Positions 43,327-52,735 of a DNA stretch of 64,000 nucleotides are shown here, in pieces. Both the position numbers and the translations under genes were made by a program. The stretch is from PCPOR2b sp965220385 (lineage in GTDB: Bacteria > Poribacteria > WGA-4E > PCPOR2b), in contig OZ244825.1 of the NCBI GenBank assembly GCA_965220385.1, positions 1,054,001 through 1,118,000 on the forward strand. The letters run 5' to 3'. Under the pieces are notes generated by a model. That model saw only the letters and a list, made by a program, of their open reading frames with translations, was not told the origin of the DNA and ran no database searches. Positions within the stretch are counted from its first letter, which is position 1, and the number at the start of each line of letters is the position of its first letter.

Positions 43327-46086
43327 ATGGATCACAATGACGGGGAGCTAATCAAACGGACGCTTGCCGGCGATGAAGCCGCGTTTGGATCTCTAGTGGA
43401 TAGATACAAAGGTGCGGTTCACGCGCTCGTCTACCGCAAGACTGGGGATTTTCACATCGCTGAAGAGTTGACACAAGACGCCTTTCTCCAAGCCTATCAG
43501 AAGCTATCAACCCTCCGAAATCCAGTGAGTTTTGGGGGTTGGCTCTACGTCATTGCATCGAGATGTTGCCTGATGTGGTATCGCAAAAAACGTCTGCCAA
43601 CAAGCCCCTTGGCTAAGGTAAAGCCCGCTGAGATGGAAACAATTGCTCAACGGGATTACCGCGATGAACAGCAACGACAAGAGGTTCATGATGCGCTAGA
43701 CAGTTTGCCTGAAAGCCAGCGTACCGTCTTGACGCTTCACTATCTTGGTGGCTTGAGTTGCGAAGAGATTGGACGTTTCATCGGCACGTCGGAAGGTGCA
43801 ATCAAGGATCGGCTCTATCGCGCACGTCTCCGTTTACGAGAGGAGATAACGGACATGATGCACGAAACTCTGAAAGGCTTCCAACTGCCACCGGCGTTCA
43901 CCCGAAAACTGCTGGAACGAATCAGCAATCTTGAACCTACCCCGGCTATTCCACGCGGTCAACCGCTGATTCCGTGGGGGATCGCTGGGACCGTAACGAT
44001 TGTCCTGATTGTTTGTGAAAGTTTCACAAACGGGCTACGATTTCAGCTGCCGTATAGCTTTAATGCGAACGACTCGGCGACAATAGTGGAAATTATCAAC
44101 GCACCCATTGTGGATCGTGCCCCCCTTCCACCCAATCGACGCGCCGGTCAAGTAGTGTTTCAAGCTGCTGTCCAGAAGGAGCAAGACGATGTGCGGCTTG
44201 GTCTGAGTCATCAAGATTATCAGAGGTGGCATTTACCCGAAAGAGCCAAAGTGCGCTTGGGAAAAGGGGCGATTAGTCAGGGTGGTAGAGCGATTGTATT
44301 TTCGCCTGATGGTGTGCATATTGCAGTTTCAAGTAACATTGGTGTTTGGCTTTACGATGCGAAGACAGGTCGTGAACTTGCGTTGATTGATACGCAGTCC
44401 ATTTGGGGAAACCCGATAGCATTTTCACCCGATGGTGCAAAACTCGCCGTGGTGGATGGGCGTGAGATGAAACTGTGGAACGTGTCGACGCAGACAAGTA
44501 CTACGGCATTTGAGGGAGATGCGGGGTTGGGGGCGGTGGCGTTCTCCCCCGATGGCACGAAGCTCGCCTCGGGGTCGGTAGATAAGGCCGTCAAGCTGTG
44601 GGACGTTTCGACAGGAAAAAATATCAACACGCTCACAGGACATACAGAATTTACGAGATCTGTAGCGTTCTCCCCTGATGGTAAGAAACTTGCCTCGGGA
44701 TCTATAGATAAAACCGTCAAGCTGTGGGATATTTTGACAGGAAAAAACATAAACACACTTACGGGGCATAAGGATAGAGTTGAATCTATAGCGTTCTCCC
44801 CTGATGGCACGAAGCTGGCTTCGGGGGCGGCGGATGAAACTGTCAAGTTATGGGATGTTTCAACAGGAGAAAATATCAACACACTCGGAGGGACAGGCGG
44901 TACCTCCGCTGCGGTGCAGATGCTTCAAATTTTTTCTGGCCGCGCCCCCAGCTCCACGCAACGTAAGTCTCCGGTCACCTCTGTGGCGTTTTCGCCCGAC
45001 GGCACGACACTCGCCTCTGGAGAGTTAGGAGGAATGGTCAAACTATGGAACGTTTCGACAGGTAAAAATATCAACACATTCCACGGGCCTGGAGGATTGT
45101 CCACCACCTCGGTGGCATTCTCTCCCGATGGCACCCAACTCGCCTCCGCTATTTCGGGCGGATATGGAACGGTTGAAATAAGAAAGGTCACAACAGGAAA
45201 GAATATTAACACAATTGCGGGACATCTGGATGGAGTCCAGTCTATAGTGTTTTCCCCCGACGGTACAAAGCTTGCTGCGGGTTTGTCTGGGGCAGGCGTC
45301 AAATTATGGGAGATAGAGACGGGTCAACAGGTTGCCATTTTCTCAGAAAAAATGGGAACGGTTACATCTGTGGCTTTTTCACCCGATGGTGTGACACTTG
45401 CTTCCGCTCCGGGGCTTCTAGGGATTAAGTTATGGGATATTGAGACAGGCAGAAATATCGCTACACTCCGAGGGCATACAGATGGGATCCACTCTGTGGC
45501 GTTCTCCCCTGATGGTGCGAGACTTGCCTCGGGATCAGAAGACAAAAATGTTAAACTGTGGGATGTTGAGACAGGAGAAAATACCGCTACACTCCGAGGG
45601 CATACAGATGGGATCCACTCTGTGGCGTTCTCCCCTGATGGAACGAAACTCGTGTCGGGGTCAGAGGACAAAACCGTTAAATTATGGGATGCTGGCACAG
45701 GCAGAAATATCGTCACACTTGAGGGGCATACAGGTGAGGTCTGGTCTGTAGCATTTTCGCCCGATGGCACAAAACTCGTATCAGGATCGGCGGACAAAAC
45801 TGTTAAATTGTGGGACGTTGAGACGGGGAAAAATGTTGATACACTTGAGGGGCATAGGGATTGGGTCTGGTCTGTGATGTTCTCCCCCGACGGTACAAAA
45901 CTCGCCTCGGGGTCGGATAACACGGTTGAAATCTGGGATGTTGAGACAGGAAAACATCTCGACACATTTCAGGGAGATGGGCGGGCGTTGATGTCTGTAG
46001 CATTTTCGCCCGACGGCACAAAACTTGTATCCGGGGCATCGACTGGGCCTATTCTGGTGTGGGAGATGCCAGATTTCATCGACTAA
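43327..46086 (+). CDS. Membrane-tethered ECF sigma factor fused to WD40 repeats
   Basis: 919-aa fusion. Residues 5-85 are sigma region 2 (LAGDEAAFGSLVDRYKGAVH, EELTQDAFLQAYQKL, GGWLYVIASRCCLMWYRKK). Residues 115-178 are region 4 (LPESQRTVLTLHYLGGLSCE, IGTSEGAIKDRLYRARLRL). A hydrophobic stretch WGIAGTVTIVLIVCESF (about 217-233) may cross the membrane. From about residue 318 there are 14 WD40 units, each with F-S-P-D-G-x-x-L-A-S-G and KLWDV-type ends, enough for two seven-blade propellers. Start: ATG 43327 is preferred with GGGAG upstream; an in-frame TTG lies at 43306. If the hydrophobic stretch spans the membrane, the propellers would be outside and the sigma domains inside, forming a one-protein sensor-regulator; that is inference. 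Confidence 0.9.
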   Translation: MDHNDGELIKRTLAGDEAAFGSLVDRYKGAVHALVYRKTGDFHIAEELTQDAFLQAYQKLSTLRNPVSFGGWLYVIASRCCLMWYRKKRLPTSPLAKVKPAEMETIAQRDYRDEQQRQEVHDALDSLPESQRTVLTLHYLGGLSCEEIGRFIGTSEGAIKDRLYRARLRLREEITDMMHETLKGFQLPPAFTRKLLERISNLEPTPAIPRGQPLIPWGIAGTVTIVLIVCESFTNGLRFQLPYSFNANDSATIVEIINAPIVDRAPLPPNRRAGQVVFQAAVQKEQDDVRLGLSHQDYQRWHLPERAKVRLGKGAISQGGRAIVFSPDGVHIAVSSNIGVWLYDAKTGRELALIDTQSIWGNPIAFSPDGAKLAVVDGREMKLWNVSTQTSTTAFEGDAGLGAVAFSPDGTKLASGSVDKAVKLWDVSTGKNINTLTGHTEFTRSVAFSPDGKKLASGSIDKTVKLWDILTGKNINTLTGHKDRVESIAFSPDGTKLASGAADETVKLWDVSTGENINTLGGTGGTSAAVQMLQIFSGRAPSSTQRKSPVTSVAFSPDGTTLASGELGGMVKLWNVSTGKNINTFHGPGGLSTTSVAFSPDGTQLASAISGGYGTVEIRKVTTGKNINTIAGHLDGVQSIVFSPDGTKLAAGLSGAGVKLWEIETGQQVAIFSEKMGTVTSVAFSPDGVTLASAPGLLGIKLWDIETGRNIATLRGHTDGIHSVAFSPDGARLASGSEDKNVKLWDVETGENTATLRGHTDGIHSVAFSPDGTKLVSGSEDKTVKLWDAGTGRNIVTLEGHTGEVWSVAFSPDGTKLVSGSADKTVKLWDVETGKNVDTLEGHRDWVWSVMFSPDGTKLASGSDNTVEIWDVETGKHLDTFQGDGRALMSVAFSPDGTKLVSGASTGPILVWEMPDFID
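45460..45641 (+). repeat. Perfect 56-bp direct repeat inside WD40 region
   Basis: The segment starting GCTACACTCCGAGGGCATAC at 45460 recurs exactly at 45586, 126 bp (42 codons) on. The match runs 56 bp to the GATGG of the next SPDG motif. It reflects recent duplication of one repeat unit. Confidence 0.85.
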
Positions 46087-46140
46087 TGAATTGGCGATGC
46101 TTTCACTTAATCCATTGAAAACGGAAAGGAAGGCATATCC

Positions 46141-47265
46141 ATGGGGTTACGCGCTGGGATTGTTGGCTGCGGCGGAATCAGCCGAAGTCATGCAACTGCA
46201 TACGCAGGTCTGAAAGATGTGGAGCTTGTCGCCTTGTGCGATATTCAGCCCACGGCGCTCAATACACGAGCGGACGAGTATGCCGTATTCAATCGTTACA
46301 CCGACTTCCTCGAAATGTTTGAGAAGGAAACGCTCGATATGGTCAGCGTCTGCACCCATGCACCGCTGCATGGGCCGGTTACGATTGCTGCTGCAGAAGC
46401 CGGTATTAATGTCCTGAGCGAGAAGCCACTTTCCACCGATCTGGAAAATGCTGATCAGATGGTAATGGCTTGTAAGCAAGCAGGGGTACGGCTAGCGGTC
46501 AGCCACCAATATCGGTTTACGCCGCTATTTCGCCACGCAAAGGAGTGGATCGAGTCGGGGCGGATTGGCGAATTTCGCTCCATCCGCGAGGTCGGCAAGG
46601 GACGTGAAGCCGGATTTGAGCTGATGGAGATGGGTGTTCACTACTTTGATGAGATGGATTTCTTTATGAATGGCATTGAGTGGGTTCACGCGCAGGCTAC
46701 CTATCAAGGACACTCAGTCGGCGTTGAGGATATCATGCACAGTAGCCAACTCTGCAAAACGGATCGGCGTGACAACGGGATGGTGGCGGGAGATACAATG
46801 CTGATTCATCTCGGTGGAAAGCAGGGCACAAGCGGCTTGGTTGAACTGTATCGTCGTGAACCGCTGCAAGGATGGATGATGGGTCCCCACATTCTAGGTA
46901 GTGAGGGGCAACTGATGATTAAGCCGAACGCCAATACTGGAGTAGATGAGATGTGGTATTGCCCTTTTGACGTTTCGTTTGCAGCACATACCCCGCAGTG
47001 GGAGCGTGTTCTACTCCCTGAGGAAGCCTTTGTGATTGATGGTCGATCGTGGGAGGATAGACATTCAATTTGGAGTGTTCGGGACATGGTAAACGCGATC
47101 CGCGAAAACCGGCAACCGGAGCTCGGTGAAACGAAAGCACTAACCTCTTTGGAGTGCGTCAGTGCCGTCTATGAGTCCCATTTTACTCAAGCACGTGCCT
47201 ACCTACCGTTGGAAGATCGCCGTCACCCACTCATCAAGCGGTTGGATACGGCATCTCAACGTTGA
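46141..47265 (+). CDS. Gfo/Idh/MocA family oxidoreductase
   Basis: 374-aa NAD(P)-dependent oxidoreductase. Rossmann motif GIVGCGGISRSHA (residues 6-18), VALCDIQ with acidic end, catalytic Lys in LSEKPLSTD (near 91-99), HQYRF typical of the family second half (SHQYRFTPLFRHAKEW), and EMGVHYFDEMDFFM with the His expected near the active site. ATG with GGAAAGGAAG upstream. It starts 54 bp after the sigma-WD40 gene and converges with the next oxidoreductase gene. Substrate unknown. Confidence 0.92.
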   Translation: MGLRAGIVGCGGISRSHATAYAGLKDVELVALCDIQPTALNTRADEYAVFNRYTDFLEMFEKETLDMVSVCTHAPLHGPVTIAAAEAGINVLSEKPLSTDLENADQMVMACKQAGVRLAVSHQYRFTPLFRHAKEWIESGRIGEFRSIREVGKGREAGFELMEMGVHYFDEMDFFMNGIEWVHAQATYQGHSVGVEDIMHSSQLCKTDRRDNGMVAGDTMLIHLGGKQGTSGLVELYRREPLQGWMMGPHILGSEGQLMIKPNANTGVDEMWYCPFDVSFAAHTPQWERVLLPEEAFVIDGRSWEDRHSIWSVRDMVNAIRENRQPELGETKALTSLECVSAVYESHFTQARAYLPLEDRRHPLIKRLDTASQR

Positions 47266-47289
47266 AGCAAGATCAGGCAATGATCTTCA

Positions 47290-48267
47290 TTAACTCATTG
47301 CTGCTTGTTCCACGTCAGCTAACCACACCCGCTCGCCGTTGTTTACTGCTGATTTATGGACTGCACCTTCGAACACCAGTTCATTCCACGCCGCTTCCCC
47401 ATCTGCCGGGAACGATTCGTCCGCGTGCATCGCTTTGATTATACCGTCAGCCATACGTGGGAAAGATGTTTGGTAGCTATTCTCGTCCTCGTTTTCCCAA
47501 AGTTCTTCATCTTCAGAGGTATTGGCTTCGCGACGCCGATACCACCCCTCTAAACCACGGGCTTCCGCGTACCGCTCGTCACCAACAATCATGACACGCA
47601 GCGGATGATCGTCGTAACCCCAGAGATTGCTTCCAGCTAACGTGCCAATCACACCATTTGCCCACTCCATCTGTATCATTCGCTGCCAGCCACCCTCTTC
47701 GCTGGGGTCACCCATGACGCTGACCCATTCAGGCCGTCCCATGCTCCACAGGATCTGATCAATAACGTGCGACCAGCAATTAAAATGCGCTCGGGCACGT
47801 ACCATCCGTATTTCACCCAACCGCCCATCGACTACATCATCGTGGAGCTTCCGGAAATGAGTCATGAACCGGTAATTAAAGTCGATACCGAATTTTAGAC
47901 CGGAATCTCGCCACTCAGATATCGCCGCCGCTGCAAGCGGGAGATCGTCCTCTCTGACCCGGAATTGACCCTCTAAACCGCAAAGAGGTTTCTCTGTGAA
48001 CACATTCTGACCCGCTGCGAGTAACTGTCGCAATGGCGGGATACGACGGGTTTCATTGACGATCAGCAGCATCAGATCAGCATCGCAGTTAGCAAGCAGC
48101 TCCTCGATGGTTGAATATCCGGGGACACCGAACTTTTCTGTAGCCTCGGCAAGCAAGTCGGGATCCATGTCGCAGACTGCAACAACTTCGGCGTCGGGAT
48201 GGCTGTGAAAGTTTCCCCCGTGCATCAAGCCCATACCCCTACCGCTGATGAGTGCACATTTTATCAT
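47290..48267 (-). CDS. Gfo/Idh/MocA family oxidoreductase
   Basis: 325-aa oxidoreductase, shorter than its paralogues here. N-terminal Rossmann part KCALISGRGMGLMHGGNFHS replaces the usual G-x-G-x-x-G with GRGMGLMH (residues 9-16). Catalytic Lys in FTEKPLCGL (near 94-102) and FNYRFMTHFRKLHDD (near 130-144) are present. The C-terminal domain contains HFNCWSHVIDQILWSMG with the conserved His. Start ATG at 48267. A gap of 24 bp separates its stop from the convergent oxidoreductase, with a 7-bp AAGATCA/TGATCTT hairpin in it. Confidence 0.9.
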   Translation of the reverse strand: MIKCALISGRGMGLMHGGNFHSHPDAEVVAVCDMDPDLLAEATEKFGVPGYSTIEELLANCDADLMLLIVNETRRIPPLRQLLAAGQNVFTEKPLCGLEGQFRVREDDLPLAAAAISEWRDSGLKFGIDFNYRFMTHFRKLHDDVVDGRLGEIRMVRARAHFNCWSHVIDQILWSMGRPEWVSVMGDPSEEGGWQRMIQMEWANGVIGTLAGSNLWGYDDHPLRVMIVGDERYAEARGLEGWYRRREANTSEDEELWENEDENSYQTSFPRMADGIIKAMHADESFPADGEAAWNELVFEGAVHKSAVNNGERVWLADVEQAAMS

Positions 48268-48481
48268 GACTAGATTCCTTTCCGTTTCAGGTTAAGAGTA
48301 TACGGCACTTCTTGATACAGTTCTTCCTAATATCAGTTAGGTGCACATCGATGTCCGTTGAAAAGTGTAAGCAGAATTACTGTTGAAGAGATGAAAAATC
48401 CGCAGACATGGTGGATATGGTATGAGATAGTATCGAGAGCGTGAGGTAGAAGTCCATCAATTGAGGCCCTACATCACAGTG

Positions 48482-49546
48482 CTACGAATCATCCGACTCA
48501 TCGTCGTCTGCGTCAAGTTGTGCTTCCAGTTGAGCGACCCGTTCCTGGAGGCTAGCAAACGCTTGCAACATTTCTGGCAGTCGGCGCATGGAGGCTTTGA
48601 TGCGCAGCTGCTGCGCATGGTTTTCTGCTGGGAAACCGGAGACGTAACTCCCCGCAGGAAGATCTTTAGTCGCCGCGGATTTCGCAAAAACGGTACTGTC
48701 TGCCCCAATCGTGATATGCCCAACAGCTCCGGAGTGACCAGCCATTGTCACACGATCCTTCAATTCAGCGCTGCCAGCAATGCCGGTCTGAGCCGCGATA
48801 CAGCAATCTTCGCCAATCACAACATTATGGGCAATCTGTATAAGGTTGTCGAGTTTTGTCCCTCGTTTAATGATGGTTGCACCGTTTGTCATCGTTGCAC
48901 GGTCAATCGTAGTGTTTGCGCCGATTTCGACATCATCTTCAATGATAACTGTCCCGATTTGGGGTATTTTATGGTGTCTATCACTGACCGATGCGAAACC
49001 GAAGCCGTCACTGCCGATCACAACTCCGCTGTGAAGGATTACCCGACTTCCAATCTCGACATCCTCGCGGATTGTCACGTTAGGATAAATGAGCGTTTCC
49101 TTGCCAATTTTCGTGTCGTCGCCGATATACACAAAAGGGCTGATAGTCGTCCCGTCACCAATGTGTACATTATCACCGATATATGCGTAGGCTTGAACCG
49201 AAACCATCTCCCCGATCTGCACATTATCGCCAATAATTGCCGTTTCATGAATCCCATACGCTGTTTTCCTTTTGCGCCACGCAAACAACTCAAGAACCTT
49301 GACAAAGGCAAAGTACGGATTGGCGACACGGATAAGCGGCGTGCCGTTGTAGGGGATATCCTGACCAACGATGATTGCAGAAGCCTGTGTGCGTTCTATC
49401 TCACGCAGATACTTTGAATTGGCGACAAACGTGAGTTCATGTTCCCTCGCTTCTTTGATGCCGGAAACACCAACAATCTCAATCTCGCTGTCCCCTAATA
49501 ACTCCCCGTCAATTAAATCACTAATCTCTTTCAGTGTTTTTACCAT
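48482..49546 (-). CDS. lpxD: UDP-3-O-(3-hydroxyacyl)glucosamine N-acyltransferase
   Basis: 354-aa enzyme of lipid A synthesis, third acyl step. The N-terminal uridine-binding domain has VSGIKEAREHELTFVANSKY (near 27-46) and AYIGDNVHIGDGTTISPFVY starts the left-handed beta helix of hexapeptide repeats (about 110-310). The catalytic His region reads MAGHSGAVGHITIGADSTVF (near 270-289). The C-terminal coiled coil (MLQAFASLQERVAQLEAQLD) is the trimerising helix typical of LpxD. Last of bamA-skp-lpxD on the minus strand, the conserved order; fabZ and lpxA do not follow. Confidence 0.95.
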   Translation of the reverse strand: MVKTLKEISDLIDGELLGDSEIEIVGVSGIKEAREHELTFVANSKYLREIERTQASAIIVGQDIPYNGTPLIRVANPYFAFVKVLELFAWRKRKTAYGIHETAIIGDNVQIGEMVSVQAYAYIGDNVHIGDGTTISPFVYIGDDTKIGKETLIYPNVTIREDVEIGSRVILHSGVVIGSDGFGFASVSDRHHKIPQIGTVIIEDDVEIGANTTIDRATMTNGATIIKRGTKLDNLIQIAHNVVIGEDCCIAAQTGIAGSAELKDRVTMAGHSGAVGHITIGADSTVFAKSAATKDLPAGSYVSGFPAENHAQQLRIKASMRRLPEMLQAFASLQERVAQLEAQLDADDDESDDS

Positions 49547-49613
49547 GATTGCTTGAGGGTAGATTGCCCCCTGGTATCAGCCCACTACCTGCGGCGGAAC
49601 TGGCGGCAGGTCA

Positions 49614-50225
49614 TTAGTTGCTCTTTGCCCCTTCCTTTCCGGTCTCTGTTTCGGGCGGAGTTTCCGATTGTCCGGCGTTCTTGGATCTTTCTTTCTCATA
49701 TGCATCGTTTAATTGCTGAACAACCCGCTGCGTCAAGTCATACTTGGGATCGACATAAAGCGTTACAAGGCGTTTCTCAAAAATGAAGCTATATCCTTCG
49801 CTTTCACCCATCTGTTTGAGTAGGGTCTCTATCTCCTGTGTTAGCGGTGCGAGCAGTTCCTCGCGCTTCGCTATGAGCGATTCTTGGCCAAGTTCCAGTT
49901 CGCGCTGGAGCTGCTGCCTCTTGATACCAATATCCGCCTGCAAAGTCTCAGTTTCGGACGCCTCAAGAAAAAGTTTCTGCTTCGTCAGGCGCTCTTCCAT
50001 AGTGGTAATTTCTTCCTGAATTCCGTTGAGTTGAGTTCTCAATCGTTCTTCCGCAGTTTTCAGAATCTCATTGGCTTCTTGGGCTTTTGTATAATTCTCA
50101 AATACACTTTGTGTGTCCACAACGCCTAACTTAAGGTTGTTCTGTGCCGCGGCGTTAAAACCCAGGCCAAATGATCCAAATAAGATAACGCTAAGTGCTA
50201 AGTAAAACTTTGAAATTCGAGTCAT
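49614..50225 (-). CDS. OmpH/Skp-family periplasmic chaperone
   Basis: 203-aa exported protein. Signal peptide FYLALSVILFGSFGLGFNAAAQ (cleavage near residue 27), LGVVDTQSVFENYTKAQEAN opening typical of OmpH, then a long coiled coil (about residues 55-140, IKRQQLQRELELGQESLIAK) and a C-terminal strand VTLYVDPKYDLTQRVVQQLN. Skp helps outer-membrane proteins cross the periplasm. The start at 50225 has GGAGG at good spacing and places the signal peptide at the N-terminus. It lies between bamA (72-bp gap) and lpxD (67-bp gap). The Pro/Glu/Thr-rich tail is extra. Confidence 0.92.
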   Translation of the reverse strand: MTRISKFYLALSVILFGSFGLGFNAAAQNNLKLGVVDTQSVFENYTKAQEANEILKTAEERLRTQLNGIQEEITTMEERLTKQKLFLEASETETLQADIGIKRQQLQRELELGQESLIAKREELLAPLTQEIETLLKQMGESEGYSFIFEKRLVTLYVDPKYDLTQRVVQQLNDAYEKERSKNAGQSETPPETETGKEGAKSN

Positions 50226-50297
50226 AAAACCTCCGTGAAGTGAGAACGCCCTGCTTGAGGGCGTCGCCATTTTAGGTGTCCTTATACATCAATGCTG

Positions 50298-52679
50298 TTA
50301 AAAACCGGGACCAATTGTGAAGTGAAATTTACCTCTGCTTCCATCGAATTCTGGTCTCCGGTCAAATCCGTAACCCCACTCAAGACGCGCCAACATACCC
50401 ATTAGATCAAAGCGGATGCCGACCCCCGCGCCTTTCTTGAGCTTAAAATCGCTGAAGACGTTAGTAATACTTTCATCCCATACCTGGCCTACATCAAAGA
50501 ACACGACGCCGGTCAACTGGCTCGCAAATGGGATGCGATATTCCAAATTGGCATAAAGGACCTTGTTGCCCCCATTGTAATTGTATTCGTTCGTATTCAC
50601 GTTAACGGGAAAAATTTCATAATCCTCATAACCACGGACCGTATCGATTCCACCGAGTCGATAGCGTTCATAATATAGGAATCTCCAATCCGTGCTTTGG
50701 CTATTGAGGTATGAAGCGCGCACATGGCCCGCGAGGACATGGTTGAAAAAGCTCGTGAGGAACCAACTTGAATCCGCAGAGTATCTCTGGAACTTATTGT
50801 CCGCACCGAAGAATCCACCAGCATACTCATAAGAGAGAGTGTTAAGTGATCCAGATACAGGTTCGTGAACGCTTCGCTGATAGTCGCGTGTGTCTCTGGA
50901 GAGATTGAAAGTTATACTGCGGGTCAGGCGATCCTCGATCGTTTCTACGCGATCCCCAAATGCATCAACGGATTCATTTTTTAGACGAATGGACAGATCT
51001 ATATCTTTGGTTAATGGGCGTCCAAAGGTCAAAGAACCGCCCACACGCTTATAGGTATATCTATCATAACCCCGATCGCGAAAGATTGAACCATAGTATC
51101 GGTGTGTGCGCTGAGTGTTGTATAGGCTGGTACTGAAGCGGGTCGGTGTCCCCAAAATCCATGGGGTACTGAAGCGCAGTTCGCCGGTATGCCGATCGCG
51201 AGCGCCCAACTCACCCTTCAGGTGTACGCGATAAGCGCGTCCCCAGAGATTGTTTTCACCAATCTGTGCCACTCCAAAGATCCCGCCTTCCGTGCCGTAA
51301 CCGCCACCGAGACTGAGTAGACCAGTGCGTGGCGTTTCTGTGATGGTGACAATTAGGTCTCGGATTGCACCGTCAGAGGTGGCTGGAACAAACTCAACGT
51401 TCCTAATAAATGATCCCATCCGAAAGATTCGCTGTCGCGCTTTCCGTAGCGATTGTACGTCGTAAAACTCCCCGGGCTTGATATCCAGTTGGCCCAACTC
51501 GCGCCGGATTACGTTGTCCTTCGTCTTTTCTAATCCGTTGATATGCACATCGCCGATGATAATGACATCGCCTTCGGTGATGTTTAGCGCCAAATCTACA
51601 ATACCGTTGATTTCATCGAAATCAGGAGAAGCATCCACTTCTGACAACAGGTATCCTTTGGTCTGATAGGCCTCCTCAATCTCCAGAAGCGATTGCTCAA
51701 ACTCTCCGCGGTTGAAAATCTCTCCTTCAGCCGGATTCAACATATCGCGGATATCTTCTTCAGAAAATGCAGGTTTTTCGGAGTGCGTGAGTTGCACCGT
51801 ATATGCCCCAATGATAAACTGTGGTCCCTCATCAACAGTGATGTCGAGCATCAATTCGGTTTTATCATCAGAAAATCGTTTCTCATGTTTAGCGATTCTT
51901 GCTTGGTTGAATCCTGCATCTTGATAGTATCGAACTAAAGTGATCAGATCTTCTTCAAAGAAATTCTCGTCGAAGTGCTTGTCTGTGCGGGTCTTAATCT
52001 GTTTGCTCAGTGATTTTGACGAGAGATTGTCGTTGCCGATGAAGTTAATTTCTTCAACTTTAATCCGCTGCCCCTCTGTAATCTCGTATGTTACAGTTAT
52101 CGTATTGGTGTCCGGATTGAGATCGGCAAGGGTTTCCACCTCTGCTAAGTAGTAACCGGCTTCTTTGTACGTTTTCAGGATATTCTTTTTGTTTTCCCAG
52201 AGACGCTGTTCGGTGCACAACTCACCCGGTTTCAGGCTGATTGCGTCTTTTATCTTGCCGTACTTCAACTCTTCGTTGCCAATGATGTTGATGCTGCCCT
52301 CGATCTTAGGGTTTGGAATGAGTCGATAAATGACCTTTAATCCGCCATCTTCAGCGGGCACGACATCGATGGGAATGTCCTCAAAAAAGCCGGTATCCTT
52401 ATGAAGGTTTTTGATGTCTTGTGACAACTGATAAGGGGAGATCTCCTCGCCAACACGGGTTTGTATGATACTTTTTATTAAGCCTTCTGATTCCTCCATT
52501 ATCCCTTCAAACTCAATCTCTTTTACCGTTAAGGCAGTATCAGTTGTCTTGGCTTTAGGTTCTTCAACAGCGTCAGTTGTCGCAGTTTCTGGTTCTTCCT
52601 CGGCAGCAGCAGGGATTGTGAAAAACACAGTACATATCAGTCCTACCAATAAGCCGATCCGCCAGCATATCACTTGCAT
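50298..52679 (-). CDS. bamA: Outer membrane protein assembly factor BamA
   Basis: 793-aa Omp85 protein that inserts beta-barrels into the outer membrane. Signal peptide (IGLLVGLICTVFFTIPAAAE), a short Ala/Glu/Thr linker, then about five POTRA domains: LTVKEIEFEGIM (near 50), SINIIGNEELKYGKIKDAIS (near 133), IKVEEINFIGNDNLSSKSLS (near 210), FIIGAYTVQLTH (near 285) and IIIGDVHINGLEKTKDNVIR (near 378). The barrel runs from about residue 450 with GGYGTEGGIFGVAQIGENNLWGRAYR in part, the VRGY loop (DTVRGYEDYEIF) conserved in Omp85, and the C-terminal FHFTIGPGF ending in Phe. First gene of the bamA-skp-lpxD group. Confidence 0.96.
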   Translation of the reverse strand: MQVICWRIGLLVGLICTVFFTIPAAAEEEPETATTDAVEEPKAKTTDTALTVKEIEFEGIMEESEGLIKSIIQTRVGEEISPYQLSQDIKNLHKDTGFFEDIPIDVVPAEDGGLKVIYRLIPNPKIEGSINIIGNEELKYGKIKDAISLKPGELCTEQRLWENKKNILKTYKEAGYYLAEVETLADLNPDTNTITVTYEITEGQRIKVEEINFIGNDNLSSKSLSKQIKTRTDKHFDENFFEEDLITLVRYYQDAGFNQARIAKHEKRFSDDKTELMLDITVDEGPQFIIGAYTVQLTHSEKPAFSEEDIRDMLNPAEGEIFNRGEFEQSLLEIEEAYQTKGYLLSEVDASPDFDEINGIVDLALNITEGDVIIIGDVHINGLEKTKDNVIRRELGQLDIKPGEFYDVQSLRKARQRIFRMGSFIRNVEFVPATSDGAIRDLIVTITETPRTGLLSLGGGYGTEGGIFGVAQIGENNLWGRAYRVHLKGELGARDRHTGELRFSTPWILGTPTRFSTSLYNTQRTHRYYGSIFRDRGYDRYTYKRVGGSLTFGRPLTKDIDLSIRLKNESVDAFGDRVETIEDRLTRSITFNLSRDTRDYQRSVHEPVSGSLNTLSYEYAGGFFGADNKFQRYSADSSWFLTSFFNHVLAGHVRASYLNSQSTDWRFLYYERYRLGGIDTVRGYEDYEIFPVNVNTNEYNYNGGNKVLYANLEYRIPFASQLTGVVFFDVGQVWDESITNVFSDFKLKKGAGVGIRFDLMGMLARLEWGYGFDRRPEFDGSRGKFHFTIGPGF

Positions 52680-52735
52680 CTCTTTTCTCCTCCGTCTTGT
52701 CGGTGGTCCGAACTATCTAAGGTCTGCAATGCACC

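Noticed and set aside
45324..45965. Minus-strand repeat-containing frames opposite the WD40 region (also 44352-44882, 44925-45302)
   Set aside because: The apparent repeats are the reverse complement of the WD40 codons; no independent coding signal.
48461..49417. Plus-strand 318-codon open frame opposite lpxD
   Set aside because: It lies entirely antisense to a well-supported lpxD. Its Cys/His/Asn-rich composition is that of a shadow of the hexapeptide-repeat codons.
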